From Leptoclinus maculatus (lineage: Eukaryota > Chordata > Actinopteri > Perciformes > Stichaeidae), in NCBI GenBank assembly GCA_032191485.1, contig JAVDOI010000007.1:23118387-23182386 (forward strand): a stretch of DNA of 64,000 nt, in the 5' to 3' direction. Positions within the stretch are counted from its first letter, which is position 1. The number at the start of each line of letters is the position of its first letter. Under the pieces are notes generated by a model. That model saw nothing but the letters and a program-made list of their open reading frames with translations, was not told the DNA's origin and searched no databases. This document shows positions 1-13,364 of this stretch, piece by piece. The translations under genes and the position numbers were made by a program.

Positions 1-185
1 TTACTCCGGGTGACTTCTAGCTCCCGTGGGAGAGCGTGCGCCCCATATAGGCACGGGCCTTGGCAGCAGGTTCGTTTCTTGCCGGCGGCACCTCAGGTGC
101 ATGTTGTCCCCTCTCTCTCTCCGTCCCCTCTTTCCTGTCATTTTCCAAGCTGCACTGTAATGAGGGCAATAAATAGCCCCAAAAA
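1..185 (+). repeat. tRNA-derived SINE-like repeat fragment
   Basis: The first ~70 bases resemble a decayed tRNA-related head: a B-box-like GGTTCGTTTC follows a GC-rich stem region. A body of CT-rich sequence with CTTTCCTGTCATTTTCC and an AATAAATAGCCCCAAAAAAT tail follows, the layout of common teleost tRNA-derived SINEs. The left end lies outside or at the window edge. Family assignment is from memory of such elements, not from a search. Confidence 0.6.
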
Positions 186-1415
186 ATGTATCTTACAAAA
201 AGAAAATTACTACTCGAACTGGCCGTTCCAGTTTCCAGGTTCAACCTAGAACTACACTGTACCAGCCGAAGATGTTCAATTAGATTATTTAGGTCTCCGG
301 ATAAGGTGTTGTTGATAATCTGGTGAAGGAAAAACAATAGGCCCTGGCCTATTGCCTAACATAACCATTATGTTGTGCTGTTAAGAATTGGCTTGTTGTA
401 TTGGTGATATGATGTTTGTTGAATTGTCATTTTAGGTTCCCCAATTATTAAGAAATTAGAACATAAATAATTCTTTAAATGTGTGTTTCATGCATTTGTT
501 TTGGAGACAGTGACAACACGAGAGGGAGTCTGTTATCATATTCGGTAGCACCGATGGCCAAAAGCCATGAAATTAGACCCAAGTTGAAACAATAGAGTTT
601 CTTACCGATACACTCGGATCTTTAGATGTCCTAATTTACTAATGCGGTGTCTGAGTAAATGTTTTGAGTCTCGCATCCCTGTGATATGAATATTTATCTA
701 CCTTTCAGCCTTCCAGTCTTTGTTCTTTGACAAGGTTGACCTCACAAAAATAACACGAAATTGTTCAATATGTTTCCGTGGCAGTCTGGAATAAATTATG
801 GCAATATGGTGAGTTCATTGAGGCCTTTAACACAATAAGCTCATTAAAATGTACAATGCAAACATCAGCACAGCTTTCCAAAGCCACTCAGTGCTCTGTC
901 AGTCATCTGTCATCCATTGTTGTGCTCTTAATCCCACCATTGACAGTGAGGTCCATTTCCTCCATCGGGGACCCAGAATTAATCAGCGGACTTAAATTAG
1001 CCCTGGGCAATTAAAACACCCAGCAAATGGTTAATTAATTGACCTCGGTGGTCATTAAACAATTCATGGAATCAATAAGGGATCAATGGTCAACAGCGAC
1101 CTTTCATGCTTGGACCATATGGGCTGTGGCTACTTAGATGAAACCATAGATGCATAACAGTGGAGATGAACTGTGCTTTATTTCCCAGACAGATGGATAT
1201 GTATAGCCCTCATCCTCCACCTCCTCTCCCCTCCTCATCCTCAACTCTCCCCCCCTGAAGCAAAGGTTTTATTTTTTAACCCTGAGGATACAGTGAAGTT
1301 AAACCTGAGTGCCTAAGCTGTGTGTTTTCTCCGTATCTCAAGTAAAGGCTTAATAACATGTCTTGAAAATAAATCAAAATAGCACTCATAAAGGACTTCG
1401 GTTGTTATTTTGATT
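186..1415. other. Non-coding stretch with one CNE-like block
   Basis: No gene is visible. Positions 780-1110 stand out as a low-repeat block with many homeobox-like cores (TTAATTAATTGACC, GCAATTAAAAC, several ATTA), which is how vertebrate conserved non-coding elements usually look. The 78-codon open frame across it has no splice sites, no family resemblance and no codon bias, so I do not call it coding. Confidence 0.35.
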
Positions 1416-1700
1416 AGGGCTGACACTCAAGACTAGTTTCAACATTGATTAGTCTGGTGATTATTTGCAAGATTAATTGCATATTTATTGTCAGAAAATT
1501 ACTGAAAAATGTTCAACTTTCTTGTTTTGTCCAACCGATTCTCTATGAAAACAGAAAATATTCCCTTTTATTAATGCTATATTATTGTATAAAATGTTTG
1601 GCATTTTAGCTATAAAGATGACTAAAAGATTATGAAAGTATAGTTTCTGATTCATTTTCTGTCAATCGACTAATGTGCATAATTTCAGCTCTAACTTAAT
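1416..1700 (+). repeat. hAT-MITE-like dispersed teleost repeat
   Basis: The block starts TTAGGGCTGACACT and ends near TTTCAGCTCTAACTTAA, so AGGGCTG and CAGCTCT form short inverted ends. The interior (GATTAGTCTGGTGATTATTT, GTCAGAAAATTACTGAAAAATG) matches my recollection of a very common fish repeat that reads AGGGCTGCAACTAACGATT. A relative in the opposite orientation lies at 30110-30395. Confidence 0.55.
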
Positions 1701-4319
1701 CAACTAAATATGTATCTACATATCATCTGTTGTCTTCAATCACTTACCGTCCAAGCGGATTTCAAATATGTACAAAAACAGTTACTACAGTTTCTGCTTG
1801 ATCCCTGAAACATGAAAATACTATTCATGTTTGATCACAATAGAATCCCAATTTAACTGTTTCCCTGCACCTGCTCTTTTAGAAACGTAACAGTCTCCAA
1901 GAGATTAGAGTTCATTTCTTGCCAAATATGTGCAACAATTACATTTCTAAATGTGTCGTCTGCTGGTGATGATTTGTACTCAGAGGGGCATCAGCCGCTC
2001 TTCCTTTCTTTGCCTATCTCTAGAAACGAGGTTTGTTCCTGACCTGTATGGCCAGACCTTTTAAAGGACAAAGGAACTCTGCTTTCTAGTACATCCATCT
2101 CCCTCCTCCCCCTCCTTCTCTCCTCGACTTCAACTTCTCCTCATTTAAACTCCCCAGACTCCCCCCCCCCATCCCCCAAACACACACAACAACACAACCC
2201 CCACCCCCCACGCCCTGTCCACCCTCCACAATGTCTGCTGAATATTGCCAACTAGTGATGAGTTGTGTTATGTGGTTGATGTAAATAGATGCGGATACCA
2301 AAACGTACCCTGGACTTTGAGCCGTATACTGTTATAGAATACCATAGGAGGGAAAAAAAAGATATAATACAAGGAGTTTTGTATTTTTGATTTATCACAT
2401 GATCTATGGCAACATAGGATCATACATTTGAAATCCTGACTTGATAATAGAATATACCTTCTACATTAAAGATTAGACTAGATCAGACTAAAGATTAAAC
2501 ACAAAAGATTTTGTTTCAACACAAATTTTGTACAGATAACCACAAAAAAAAGGGGGTGACATATTTTTTATTTTTTTTTGTATATGTACAACTTCAATCT
2601 ACTCATGAATCTCACAGCTATAGAAAAATGTAAAATAAGACTGGTGTCGTCTTTTTTTTCTTCCAATTGTTAAATTGGAAAATAAATAAATTAAATAAAT
2701 CCTATGAAAGAGGCCAAACCCGGCAATGTGTCTCAGTTCCAACCCACAGGTTATATATATATATATATCTATATATATATATAGATATATATATATTAAG
2801 TTTTAATTGTTTCTTAAAACAGCTGGGTACTGTAGTTTTAAGCAAATATTACCCAGGAGACATTTTTGGGGACTACTTTTACCGGTGGATTAACACATAT
2901 TTACCATGCTCATGGTAATGAGTGCAACCGTGTGTTTCCTTGATGGATTGTTAATAGTTTTTGGACAACAATGGAACTCCATGACATACAGGAATGAGAT
3001 GTGTTGGGCTTCGGCTACTCTGACAATACTTGTTAAGCTTCGTTCAGGATGTGGAATACACTTCATACAAACAGTACACAGCGACCTCCCAGTCCTACAT
3101 TTTGGGCGGATGACAAAAGCTCCGTCACGTGGACCCACCTGGATCCTTGCAACCACGAGTTGGACTTTAGTCGGAGCAATTCATTGTCACTCTGGCAGTG
3201 ATGTCATCGCTGCTTGGTCTACCCCCACTCAACTCCATACACACACACATAAACACACCCTCACCCTCCTCTCTCCTTTGCAGCACTGGCCAGCTGTCTC
3301 TCCTGCTGCTCTCAGCTGACGGAGTAGGGGGGGAAGTGGGGGAGAGGGGTGGGAGTGGGTGGGTCGACAGCTGAGCAGATGCAGAAGCCCCTTCTGGGTT
3401 TGCCGGGGACGGGCTCTTTCCCAGCCACCCCGCAGCCGTGCAGCTGCCCAGGCACCAGCTGTCCTGATGATCGCACCAAACAGACCGGGGACTTCCTCAC
3501 TATGGTGGTTGGCTGAGGAAGGAGTGGAGGTGATGCAGTGTTGTCGCACTGTATGGACCAGCTGACACTCTGTGGAACCCCCCCCCCCCCCCCCCAAACC
3601 CTCAGTCACCACTACTCCAGACCAAAACTATCCCAGACAAAACATGCCTGGAACACACAATGTCTCCCCTTTGACCTCTGGCTCCCACACAACAAAACAC
3701 ACGTGAATTACACTAATGTCGCAGATTAGACATTGGGCTGAAGATCAGTACATTTATATGGAAACAAAAAAATACTGTCAACATCCAGATTAAAGGCCTA
3801 ATTTTATCTCAAACAATCACATCTTACAGTTTTATACCTGTTCTGAATGGACACAATCAGGTTGGAAAGCCTGTTGCCATAATGAACCACAAATGGACAT
3901 ATAGTGCACTCTTTTGCAAAGTTTCTCCCTGAGGTCATTCATGGTGTTGCACTCAGTTGTAGCCTACATATGAAAAGTGACAGAATAATTGTGCGAAATA
4001 ATTTTTAGGATGAATTTAAAATTTGTAACTCTTTGATGTTTGGAAGTGAAGATTATGAACATGCATCCATGCAATGGATTGTATTAATCTTACAAGAAGT
4101 TACTCCTCATTTTTCGTGTGCTTTCCTACGAATGTCCATCAACACTTGACAATTTCTGCTCGCTACATGCACACAGTATTTTCAAAATAAACTTCTGTCT
4201 TCACAAGAAACAACTTATTTAGGTTTAAGCAACACAACTACTTGTAGTTAACTTGTCCATCAAAGTTGTGTGTAGTCTATTTCTGTTATGCATGTTTTTA
4301 AATATTTCTCTCTATTTAT
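1701..4319. other. Intergenic or intronic DNA; simple repeats
   Basis: I see no gene. There are pyrimidine-rich and poly-C tracts (2161-2220, 3578-3596), an (AT)n run at 2750-2795 and a CA run near 3238. The 2820-3200 stretch, which carries a 137-codon open frame on the plus strand, has the feel of a dispersed fish repeat (TTTTTGGACAACAATGGAACTCC), but I could not establish its ends. Confidence 0.3.
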
Positions 4320-4392
4320 TATTTGTAAAGTGTCTTTAAGTTTTTTGACAAGCGCTACCTAAATAAAATGTATTATTATTATTATTATAACT
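4320..4392 (+). repeat. Non-LTR retrotransposon/SINE 3' tail
   Basis: The sequence AAAGTGTCTTTAAG is followed by GACAAGCGCTACCTAAATAAAATG and a (TTA)n tract. This is the typical 3' end of teleost L2/V-SINE-type elements (AAAGCGCTATATAAATAAAATG then ATT repeats). Only the tail is recognisable. Confidence 0.6.
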
Positions 4393-6820
4393 TAGATAGG
4401 TTTAGGAAAATATTGTGGTTTGCTTACGGAGGCGGCATTACTTAAGTAAGGAAGTTCCGGGATAAATAAATCATCGTTGACTTCTCGTTTCACACAGAGT
4501 ACGAACAGCGGCCTCCTGAAGGACAACACTGTGTACCCATCCAACCCGTGTAACCCATCCATCTTCCGTCCCGCCCATCTTGTGTGACTTTTTGCAATCT
4601 TTACACTTCCTGGTTAATGATTACCTGGATTACAAACAATTTAATTTTGTCGGATATCTACAAATTGCACGTATGTTACCAGCTACAAACGCTGTATGAG
4701 AACAGCCTTAGATTATGATAACCACCCAACATTTTTCACCATCTTAAAACTTAAAACAATACTCTCTCTTTCTTGCATAACACTGGTTCCCCCAACCCTA
4801 GTTTCAAGTATCAGGTGAAGATAAGAATATTTGTTTATGCTTTCCATTATCAGTCCGGGTTAAGGGTTGTGTTCAGCACACATCAGCTTCATATGAATGT
4901 ATATGTGCTGAAGTGTCTCTCTACTTAAACCACATTTAGGCCGAAAAACTCACATCTGTGAAGCTCCATTCACTATGCAAGATTGTGTCTGAAACAACTG
5001 AGCACGTTAACAACATTTGAGAGTATAGTTATGAAGACATTTTACCATCATACGCTTGACCGGTATGTGTTGTACTCTACTTTGGCATCTTGCTCTACAT
5101 GGGTAACACTGGATGGAGAAAGTAAATTATCCTTTAACAGGAGTTACACTTTCCCAGCCTGACCTTGGTGTATTTACTTTTGTAATACTTAATATGTCCA
5201 TTAGCACAGCTGGATAAACAGTCCTGAAGTATGAAGACAAATATTTCAGCGGACAGAGATGTGGTGCCTGCCAGAATATTTGACTTTTATTCACCCCAGA
5301 GAGGTTCATTCAGCGTTTATGTTGTTTTTCAGATCATACCTGCTGTGACACATTCAAACCATTACAAACAATTCTCTCTCTTGTGTAAAAAAATAATGTA
5401 TAGTGTAATATATAGCAAGGTGTCAAGATCATAAGCATTATGCATATGATATATATCGTATCTATAATAATGTTAAAATACTAAAATATACTGTTCAGGA
5501 CAAGAATAGATGTCAAAGTGTGTCAGAATAAGACTCGGTGCTTAGATGATAACATTTGAGGGTTCTGCGTCTTCTGTCTCTTCATGTGCGTGTGTGTGTG
5601 TGTGTGTGTTTGGAGAGGGGGGTGGAGGGGTTGATCGGATGACCAAGCAGAGAGGAGTGTGTGTGAGAGAGAGAAAGAGAGAGATGGAGGGAGTAGGGGG
5701 CCCCAGATGGATAATGGATGGGAAGTGTGTTTCTGGGCCTGGAGCTGGCAGAGACACAGCAACATGCCACCGGTGGGAGAGCGAAGGTCAGAGCTGTTGA
5801 CACGGCCGTCCGTCCAGCTGACACTAAATTAAATTACTTTGTTTCATGTAATGAAACTGTAAATTAAATTACAGTCTAATTTAAGGTAATGAAATTGTAC
5901 ATTTCCTCTCATCTTTACCTAAATCTAAGTCTGCAAATGGAAAATTCCTGCTTGATCTCATCATCTCAAATACAAGTTATCAACTGTGAAACCATAAAAC
6001 CAAAAAAAGTACTAAAATGAAAATAGGGTAAAAATACACTTAATTATAGTTTGAGTAAATGTACACAGTTACTTTTTATTTAAAACATTTAATTCATCAT
6101 CTAATTCAATCCAGTAACTTTAACAGGGCAGATGAACTTTTTATAATTAAAAGCAGAATGTTATGCTTGTTCCCCCCCCTACAGTTTATCACTTATGAAA
6201 TAGCAGTTAGACCATTATGGGATGCAAAAAACCTTCCACTGAAACCAACCAATACTTGTTAAACTCCCTGCACATTGACCCATTTTTACAGAGAAACTCT
6301 AATCAGACATTGTTTTCAACCATTTCACTTTCATTTCATTATTCATTATTTTTATTTTAATCACGAAAGGCAGTGTACTGGAACGAGACTAGAGAACCTC
6401 ATTTGGAATATATTCAAATGTATAAATAGATCATTATAAATGACCAAAATGTCAATTAAATGACATTGCTGCTTTTACATCCAGCAAACATAGCTTTAAT
6501 GCAACTTTTCGTGGAGTGTATAGAATATATAATTAATTCAGAGAAGTCCGTCGGGGTGTCCTCAGGGTCAGGCTTTGCCTCCACTCGGCCCTCATTAGAT
6601 CAGGATCGTCTCAGCTGTACCCATCCATCTCAGAGGCCCCCGGGGCTCTGGCCTGGGAGCCCCTAAAGCAACACCGAGCGGCCACAGAGGAAAGGTGAGC
6701 TGCTGTCCCCATCGCTCCCTCCATCACCTGTCGTTGTTGTCACACATCAGCAGCCCCCCTGTCTCCTGGCTACAAACAGTAAACTGGACGGCAGCTGGTC
6801 TGATGGAGCAGAGCATCCTC
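4393..6820. other. Intergenic or intronic DNA without recognised gene
   Basis: No gene identified. A (GT)n run lies near 5590-5610 followed by a G/A-rich stretch to 5760. Positions 6540-6700 are GC-rich, of low repetitiveness and end in a donor-like AAAG/GTGAGC, but no frame gives a recognisable protein. Confidence 0.25.

Positions 6821-6823
<3 letters not shown>

Positions 6824-6911
<88 letters not shown>
6824..6911 (+). repeat. (TG)n microsatellite
   Basis: About 44 uninterrupted GT dinucleotides. Open frames through it (poly Val-Cys or His-Thr) are artefacts. Confidence 0.97.
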
Positions 6912-6912
<1 letters not shown>

Positions 6913-9900
6913 GGGGGTTGGCTCTGAAAGTGTAGGGTTGGTTTTGTGTCTGGATCCAGGTACTAACCCTCTCTACTGTAGATGAAGGCTTCTTCTGCCC
7001 AGAGGGGAGGAATAAAGTCACAATGGTACATGCAGCACCTTTATCTAAGGGGCAAAGAGGATTGCAGACCTCAAAGCAAAAAGGAAAATTGCAGTTTTTT
7101 TTAGCAGGAAGGGGCAGCAATATGACTCTTTGTTTGCTCCAGTGTCAATGATCAAAAGCTTTGTCTGCTTTGAAGTCATCTCACTGTTATTTGATGTGAA
7201 CAGCATGCTTGAGTTGTTCTTGTTTCTTTTATGGACCAAGCAGACATCTCAACTAATTCATTCATCAAAAAAATCATACAAATAATATTGCTTAGTACAC
7301 TTCACAATAAAAGACCTAGTGTAATAATAATGAACATAGTGTCTAGTAGGGTATTTTATTTGTATGGCACGTTTAAAAAACGTAAAAAGTTACATGGTTT
7401 ATTACGGGAGAAAAGTGGGAATAAAAGAAGGACAAAGAAGAACATATTGAATCAAGGAGAAGCCATAAGATATAGAGTTATTAAACTAAGAAGAGGACAA
7501 ATATGCAGGTTTTAAAGGAGTAGTCCCATGATTCAGTAGTGCACATTCATATTGTCAGGACTCACAAGACAAAATAATAAAATAAGGCGTTTTAGAGATA
7601 TCCTAAAACTTCAGTCTCTAGATCAAGCTCCGAACATTCAACATTTCCCATAACGCAACTTCACAATGCCGTTCATTAGATCCTCCCTCGCTTTAGATTT
7701 ATACTGATTTAGCCGCTCTGAGACTCAAGAAAATGTTCTAGAGTTGAGGAGCATCTTTCAAAAGATTCTCAGGGCATTACTTTTTATTTGTAGAAAGATA
7801 AGACAATCATATTTAAAATTGTTCTACTATTTATGTTGCTTTTATCCCATTTGGGTGTTTTGGATACTAATTCCTAATTCGCAGTTGAGAGAGAAATTGA
7901 GATTGGCATTTCAATCAATGACCATTGTTCTTTAATGTGGTTTTAAATGTGCATTGATGTCATCCATAGACGAGGTATTGATGCAAATGATCTAATACAG
8001 GGCCCAGAGCAAGAACAAGTGATCTGCAGCTGGTTAGCAAATGGTGGATTCTGCTCTTTTCTTTATTGCTGAACCATAATTACAGATTATAGCTCTTTGT
8101 TGCTTCGTGTCATACCTGTCACCTCATAACAGGACGGGCAGGATCCCGTCGACTTCCTTCAGGCAGCTCACGGTGAGCAGCGTGAAGTCATGCTGCTCTG
8201 TGATGCTTCTGTTTCAGGACTCAAATGTCACTTCCCATTGGAGATGGAGTTGGCTTTAGCACAGCAGTGACAAAATCCTCACGATTCACAGGAAGTGTCA
8301 TTTTGGGGGCCATTCGAAGGATTGAAGACAGATTTGAAAGAGCGTTTGTTATGTTTGTTTTAAAATGACACAACTTTATGATGCGTTTGGTTTGCGAAAG
8401 GGATGTTGCTTTTGATCTTTATCTGATGTTTTCTTTTGGCTGTTGCTGTTCTTCTTCTGTGTTGATTCAATCCTTGTGAACCACTTTGTATCCTCAAGCT
8501 TCAAATATGTTCTGTCCAACAAAAGCATCAAAGACTGTCAATCCTATTGGTAATGGTCTCAGTGAAATTCAGCTAATGTCTTTAAACTAATGTGCTACAG
8601 ATGTATGGATGTTCAAATGCTACATGTACACAACAAAAGGACAGATACAACACACTCTTTTTTGTGACAGAATGAAATGGACCCAGGCTTATCACAAGTG
8701 GAAAACACATGCAGACAGCTGTTAAAGTGTTGTGAGGACCTCACACACAGACAAGGGCCATCCAACACCTCAGCTGTCTGTTGACGTGTGGGTGTAAGAG
8801 CCAGAAGCTGGTGGCCATGACATCCAGAGGTGTGCAAACCACACAGAGGAAATTAAATCCACTCGCCACCACAAAGTGAAAAAAGGGAGGAAGAGCGAGT
8901 GTTGGATGTCATCCGCTTGTCTGATTTTTATTTGCTCTTCCCTCATTTCACTTTGCAAAAAAAAACAACATGGGCCCCCTGGTTTACAAGAGGACATGTA
9001 AAAGCCCAGACTGGCTTTTTTTTTTCCGGCAGTGCAATTATTTTTTCGCTGTTGACACTTTTAGCTGTATGGCAGTTTCACATATAGGTGAGAAGAAGCC
9101 AGATGTTGCAGTCAGACTAGACAACAGAAGATGCCACTTTATGTTGTTTTTGTATATAAGGACTAGTGGGTTTATTTACCATCTGTGTCATCTAAATACA
9201 TCTTTGTCATCTTTGTACACGCTCTGTCTAGCAAGTTTAAATTGAAGTCTCCTATCAGAAGAACTTCTTAACCATCAAATTTTTTGAGAATTGCAGATAA
9301 GTGTTCATAGAAAACATTTGTCGCAGTAGGTGATCAACAAAGACAAAAATGTCATCACTTGTGCTCTAGTTCTTTTGGGTTTGAACGTGCGGATGTAGGT
9401 TTCTGTATTTAGTGTTTATCTTTTTTTAAGCTATAAATAAAGTATGAAAAATAGGACAAAAATATAGAAAAAACTTGATGTATGCACTATAATAAGGGTA
9501 GAGGGAAGGGGAGGCAAAGATGTTCTACAGACAGGGATCCATGCAATATTCCAGGATTCCAATATGCATGTCTTGGGTTCAATCCCCCAAAAAACTTAAT
9601 GGCATTCAAATTTTTGGCCAGCATGATCAACACCAATCCTGAACCCTGGTGAAGGACACAACATATGGAGAGACGTTTGCATTCCGGAGCAGTTGGAGAG
9701 AACAAGACACCAGATGCTTTGCTTTTATTTGTACGTGTTCGCTCGATCATTTGGAGGTATGGTAGCCCGAGCAGGACAAAGAGCCAAGGCCAAATATCTT
9801 GGCTTTGTAGGGACAACAGCTGGGAGGAACAAAACAGGAAGTCGCTCCACTTCATTAAAGACCCAGCGGGAGAGCAGCATTTTTTTCCTCCCACTACTCC

Positions 9901-10814
9901 CCATCACTGCACTCCTCCCTTCTGTCCGTCATTACATACGATATACACGCCTTCCCTCACCAGCGCTGGTGAGAACCACACTAATATGAAGAGTCCATTC
10001 CCCCTGCAATTCCGACTTTAAATGAAATTGAAGTTATTTATTTTTGTCATTTCCATTATTTGTTTTTGTATAAAACCAAATCAGCAATACTTATTACATG
10101 TCTATCTTATGACTTTGATGCCAAATGTTATTGTGCGTAATGTTCCATCTCTTAATGTTAAAGTGTATTAGAGGACTAAGATGTAGTCAAACTTACTTAC
10201 TACTTACTCTATTGTATGGTATTGTGTTGATTTCCAAAATAAGGGTACAACACTATCTGGTATTTAAACATGAAAGAGCAACTTATTTGATCAACCGTGG
10301 AGTTGTCTCACTGTGAACACTTTCATCAGTTAGATAAAGATGTAATGAAATATCAAATATCTTTTCCTTCTTTATACATGAGTGTCACATCTATCTATCT
10401 AGATAGCGTCACAGCTTTGTCACCAGCTCTATTGTTTGTGTGTGTGTGTGTGTTTCTGATTCTTGGCTGAAGAGGTTAATGACGAGCTCTGTGACTTCTA
10501 AGCTCTTCTGATCTGATCCTCATACAGTGTGAAAGTGTTCACCAGCGCTCTCCAGTAGCAGAGACACTAATCTTCTCCACAGCGGATCCTTGCAGTCACT
10601 GCGCCTTCACAGCCACAGTGACTGATCAGCTGCATCAGGATGTCACCTTCCAAAAAAGTGTTTGTCTGTATTAATAATCTGACAGTTTGGTTCAGTTTTT
10701 CTCTCCCTAATATCACTAATTTCCTCCACATATGACCCTGCTTTATGGAGAAAAAAACCTCCACACTCATCCCTAAGCAGCCTGTAGTGTCTACAAGTCC
10801 AAAAACAAACACTG

Positions 10815-10817
<3 letters not shown>
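6912..10817. other. Intergenic or intronic DNA without recognised gene
   Basis: I see no exon chain or RNA gene. The stretch is AT-rich with scattered short poly-A/T runs and a (TG)n run near 10437-10452. A block at 7530-7740 (GCGTTTTAGAGATATCC, CCCATAACGCAACTTCAC) may be a decayed dispersed repeat, uncertain. Confidence 0.25.

Positions 10818-10865
<48 letters not shown>
10818..10865 (+). repeat. (CA)n microsatellite
   Basis: About 24 uninterrupted AC dinucleotides. Confidence 0.97.
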
Positions 10866-10866
<1 letters not shown>

Positions 10867-11790
10867 CGTGCCTTTTTGGTATCTTCGCTCCATCAGTAGC
10901 AGCCGCTCACTTCATGATTTGCTCGTTTAGTGAGTGATGGACAGATCCCCCCTCAGCACCACAAAAGAAAACACCTGTTAGAATCTGCTTAATCCTAGAC
11001 AGCGGCCCTGCACTTGGGGCTCTTGGGGCCCCCGTCTAATCCGCACAAGGGCACCAGGCCAAGGCCAGGACAGATTAGACCCCCAAAATCCATCTATCCA
11101 TCCATGCGCACACACCTCCGAGTCTGCACCCATAAAGAGTGTTTGAATCGGCCCCTTAATCCTTGGACTCGGTGGAGCCCTCCAACCAGCACACCTTCCC
11201 CCCCCCCTAGCCCAAACCTAATCTCCCTTCATACACACTCGCAGACCTGGCCCAGCCCAGCACTCATTTACCCACTCCACCTCCTCCACCTCCTTTCTCC
11301 CTCCCTCGGTGGGGCTGAAAGCCCATTGATTTGTTGATTTCTCTTCTTTTGTCTGCGGCCGGCCGAGTGTTAACGAGACATCCAGGGTCCGGGGCCCAGT
11401 GCCAGGACTTTTGGCATGGGAGATTAAGGTCCTGATCTGGGCATCTGTCACTGGCCAGTGCCCCTTGTCCCTTGTGGCTCTGGGAGAGGCCTTTCCTTCA
11501 TTTTCAGTGCAATTATGCTGCTTTGGCTAACCAGGAAGAGAAAACATAGACAGTTCACAAATAAAAACATAATCTTGTAAATTATTCATTATCTTTTTAT
11601 TGTTTAAGTTAAACAATAACCTTTCGGTCAAACAATAACTTTAATAAATACTGCTATTAGAAAATATATTTAAATTAATAATAAATGCAATCTATTTTTA
11701 ATTTGTCTATGTACTTTTTAATTAAAAAAATAAAAAGTCGTACTTGACTGAATTTTGAGTGTATTATCAGCATATAGATACACCGCAGAA

Positions 11791-11821
<31 letters not shown>

Positions 11822-12700
11822 CAGATCCATGCAATACATTTACGCACAGCTGGTTATTGCAAATACACACTCCTACAGATATTAAAAACTAGGCCTATAA
11901 TAGGAATTAGAATCCAGTCTGTGCACAGAACTACTCTGTCTGAATTTAGGTGTGGTAATGATAATCTGTTTATTTAAAAGAAATAATATTTACATGACTA
12001 TGTGATGAGGATATCAAGGTGATGAGTATCATCAGTTTTTCTTTTCTTTATTGATGAGAGAAACATTAATGCTATAACATGAATCCAGGCACTGGACATT
12101 TTAAAAACGTTGTTCAATGCCAAGATCATCAGAAATTCAACCAAGCTTATTAAAACAATGATGACTACTTTTGAACGATTGAATATAATTTTTTTTAAAA
12201 GTGTGCTTGTTTGTATATTTATTTATGTACCCACCTGGTATAATTATGCCAGCAGGGGTAATCTTGAAATAAGAAAAAGTCTAAAGTCTCAATATTACGA
12301 TGTTTTAGTGTGTTAACTTCTGCACACATGTCAGATTTACACCCAATATTTTACTATTTAACTTCACACTTAGTATGATTTTATAAAATAAAGTAAATGT
12401 AAAAAATAAATAAGCTGTTCAGATAAAGCAACCCAACAACAAAACCAACATCACAGAACAAGTGCAAACAAGTGCAATGTCTATGAAAATTCATAAAGGC
12501 ATTCATGAGTGGACAGTGACGCATCCAACCCAGAAGTTTACTTATACTATGTCTCCATCTAGTGGTGAGAAATCTTATTTAAAAACTAGAAGGGAACTGC
12601 TTCTTGAACTGCATATTAGACCATGACTTGAGTTACATTATGTTGATGTTTACCGCGCTATCTGGAGGTTTAAATACCTCAGGGTGCTTGTTTTGTAGAC
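10866..12700. other. Non-coding; GC-rich CNE-like block 10,980-11,460
   Basis: Positions 10980-11460 are GC-rich and lack dispersed-repeat features. Bicoid-type TAATCC motifs and long pyrimidine blocks are present, suggesting a conserved regulatory element rather than an exon. The rest is AT-rich with a CA run at 11792-11817. No gene recognised. Confidence 0.3.
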
Positions 12701-12701
12701 T

Positions 12702-13364
12702 CAGTACCTTGCCACCCTTGGCATTTATCCTATTTTGTTGCATTACAACCTGGAATTAAAATACATCTTTATTTGGATTTTATGTACTGGACCTACACAA
12801 AATACTCAAAATTGGTCAAATGAAATGAAAGAAAACATTTTCAAAAATTAAAAAATATATATATATACAGTATATTCCCTTTGCCATGAAACCCCTAAAT
12901 AAGATCTGGTGCTGCCAATTACCTTCAGAAGTCACTTAATTAGTGAAGTACGGTCCACCTGTGTGCAATCTAAGCGTCACATGACCTGTCACATGATCTA
13001 ACCGAGCACAATGAAGAACTTACTGAGAGAGAACCAACTCTCACTGACCAGGCGAGGAGGGCATTAATCAGAGAGACAATGAAGAGACCAAAGACAACCC
13101 TGAAGGCGCTGGAAAGTGTCACAGCAGAGATGGAGTATCTGTCCATAGGACCACTTAACGCCGTAACCTCCACAGAGCTGGGCCCGCAATAACAAAGCCA
13201 GGGCCTGAAGAAAATAATATTGTCTTTGGATGAATACATACGCACACAGCACTTTTCATTTCACTAGGTTCATTATGTAAAATCCAAATAAAGATCCAGT
13301 TTAATTCCAGGTTGTAATGCAATAAATAGGAATACTTTGGTCGAATACTTTTGCAAGGCACCGT
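12702..13364 (+). mobile_element. Tc1/mariner-family element, internally deleted and decayed
   Basis: The left end reads CAGTACCTTGCCACCCTTGG and the right end GAATACTTTTGCAAGGCACC. These are inverted copies of the terminal motif of a teleost Tc1-like family, and the inner CATTACAACCTGGAATTAAA also recurs inverted near 13300. Between them, positions 13040-13155 still encode a recognisable piece of Tc1 transposase helix-turn-helix region (LTDQARRALIRETMKRPKTT in the plus frame). The rest of the transposase is missing, so the copy is non-autonomous. Confidence 0.8.

Noticed and set aside
778..1014. 78-codon plus-strand frame in the CNE-like block
   Set aside because: No homology, no splice signals; composition is better explained by regulatory sequence.
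2906..3319. 137-codon plus-strand open frame
   Set aside because: No recognisable domain, no splice context; the sequence looks like part of a dispersed repeat.
6540..6680. Possible exon ending at AAAG/GTGAGC
   Set aside because: No frame gives a plausible protein and no acceptor or neighbouring exon could be paired.
6695..7120. Open frames through the (TG)n tract
   Set aside because: Dinucleotide-repeat translations (poly Val-Cys, poly His-Thr) with no other support. The same applies to the frames at 10567-10930, 24643-24831 and 5523-5824.
9487..9894. 135-codon minus-strand open frame; also a tRNA-like B box (GGTTCAATCCC) near 9575
   Set aside because: No family resemblance for the frame. 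The B box has no A box or clover-leaf around it.
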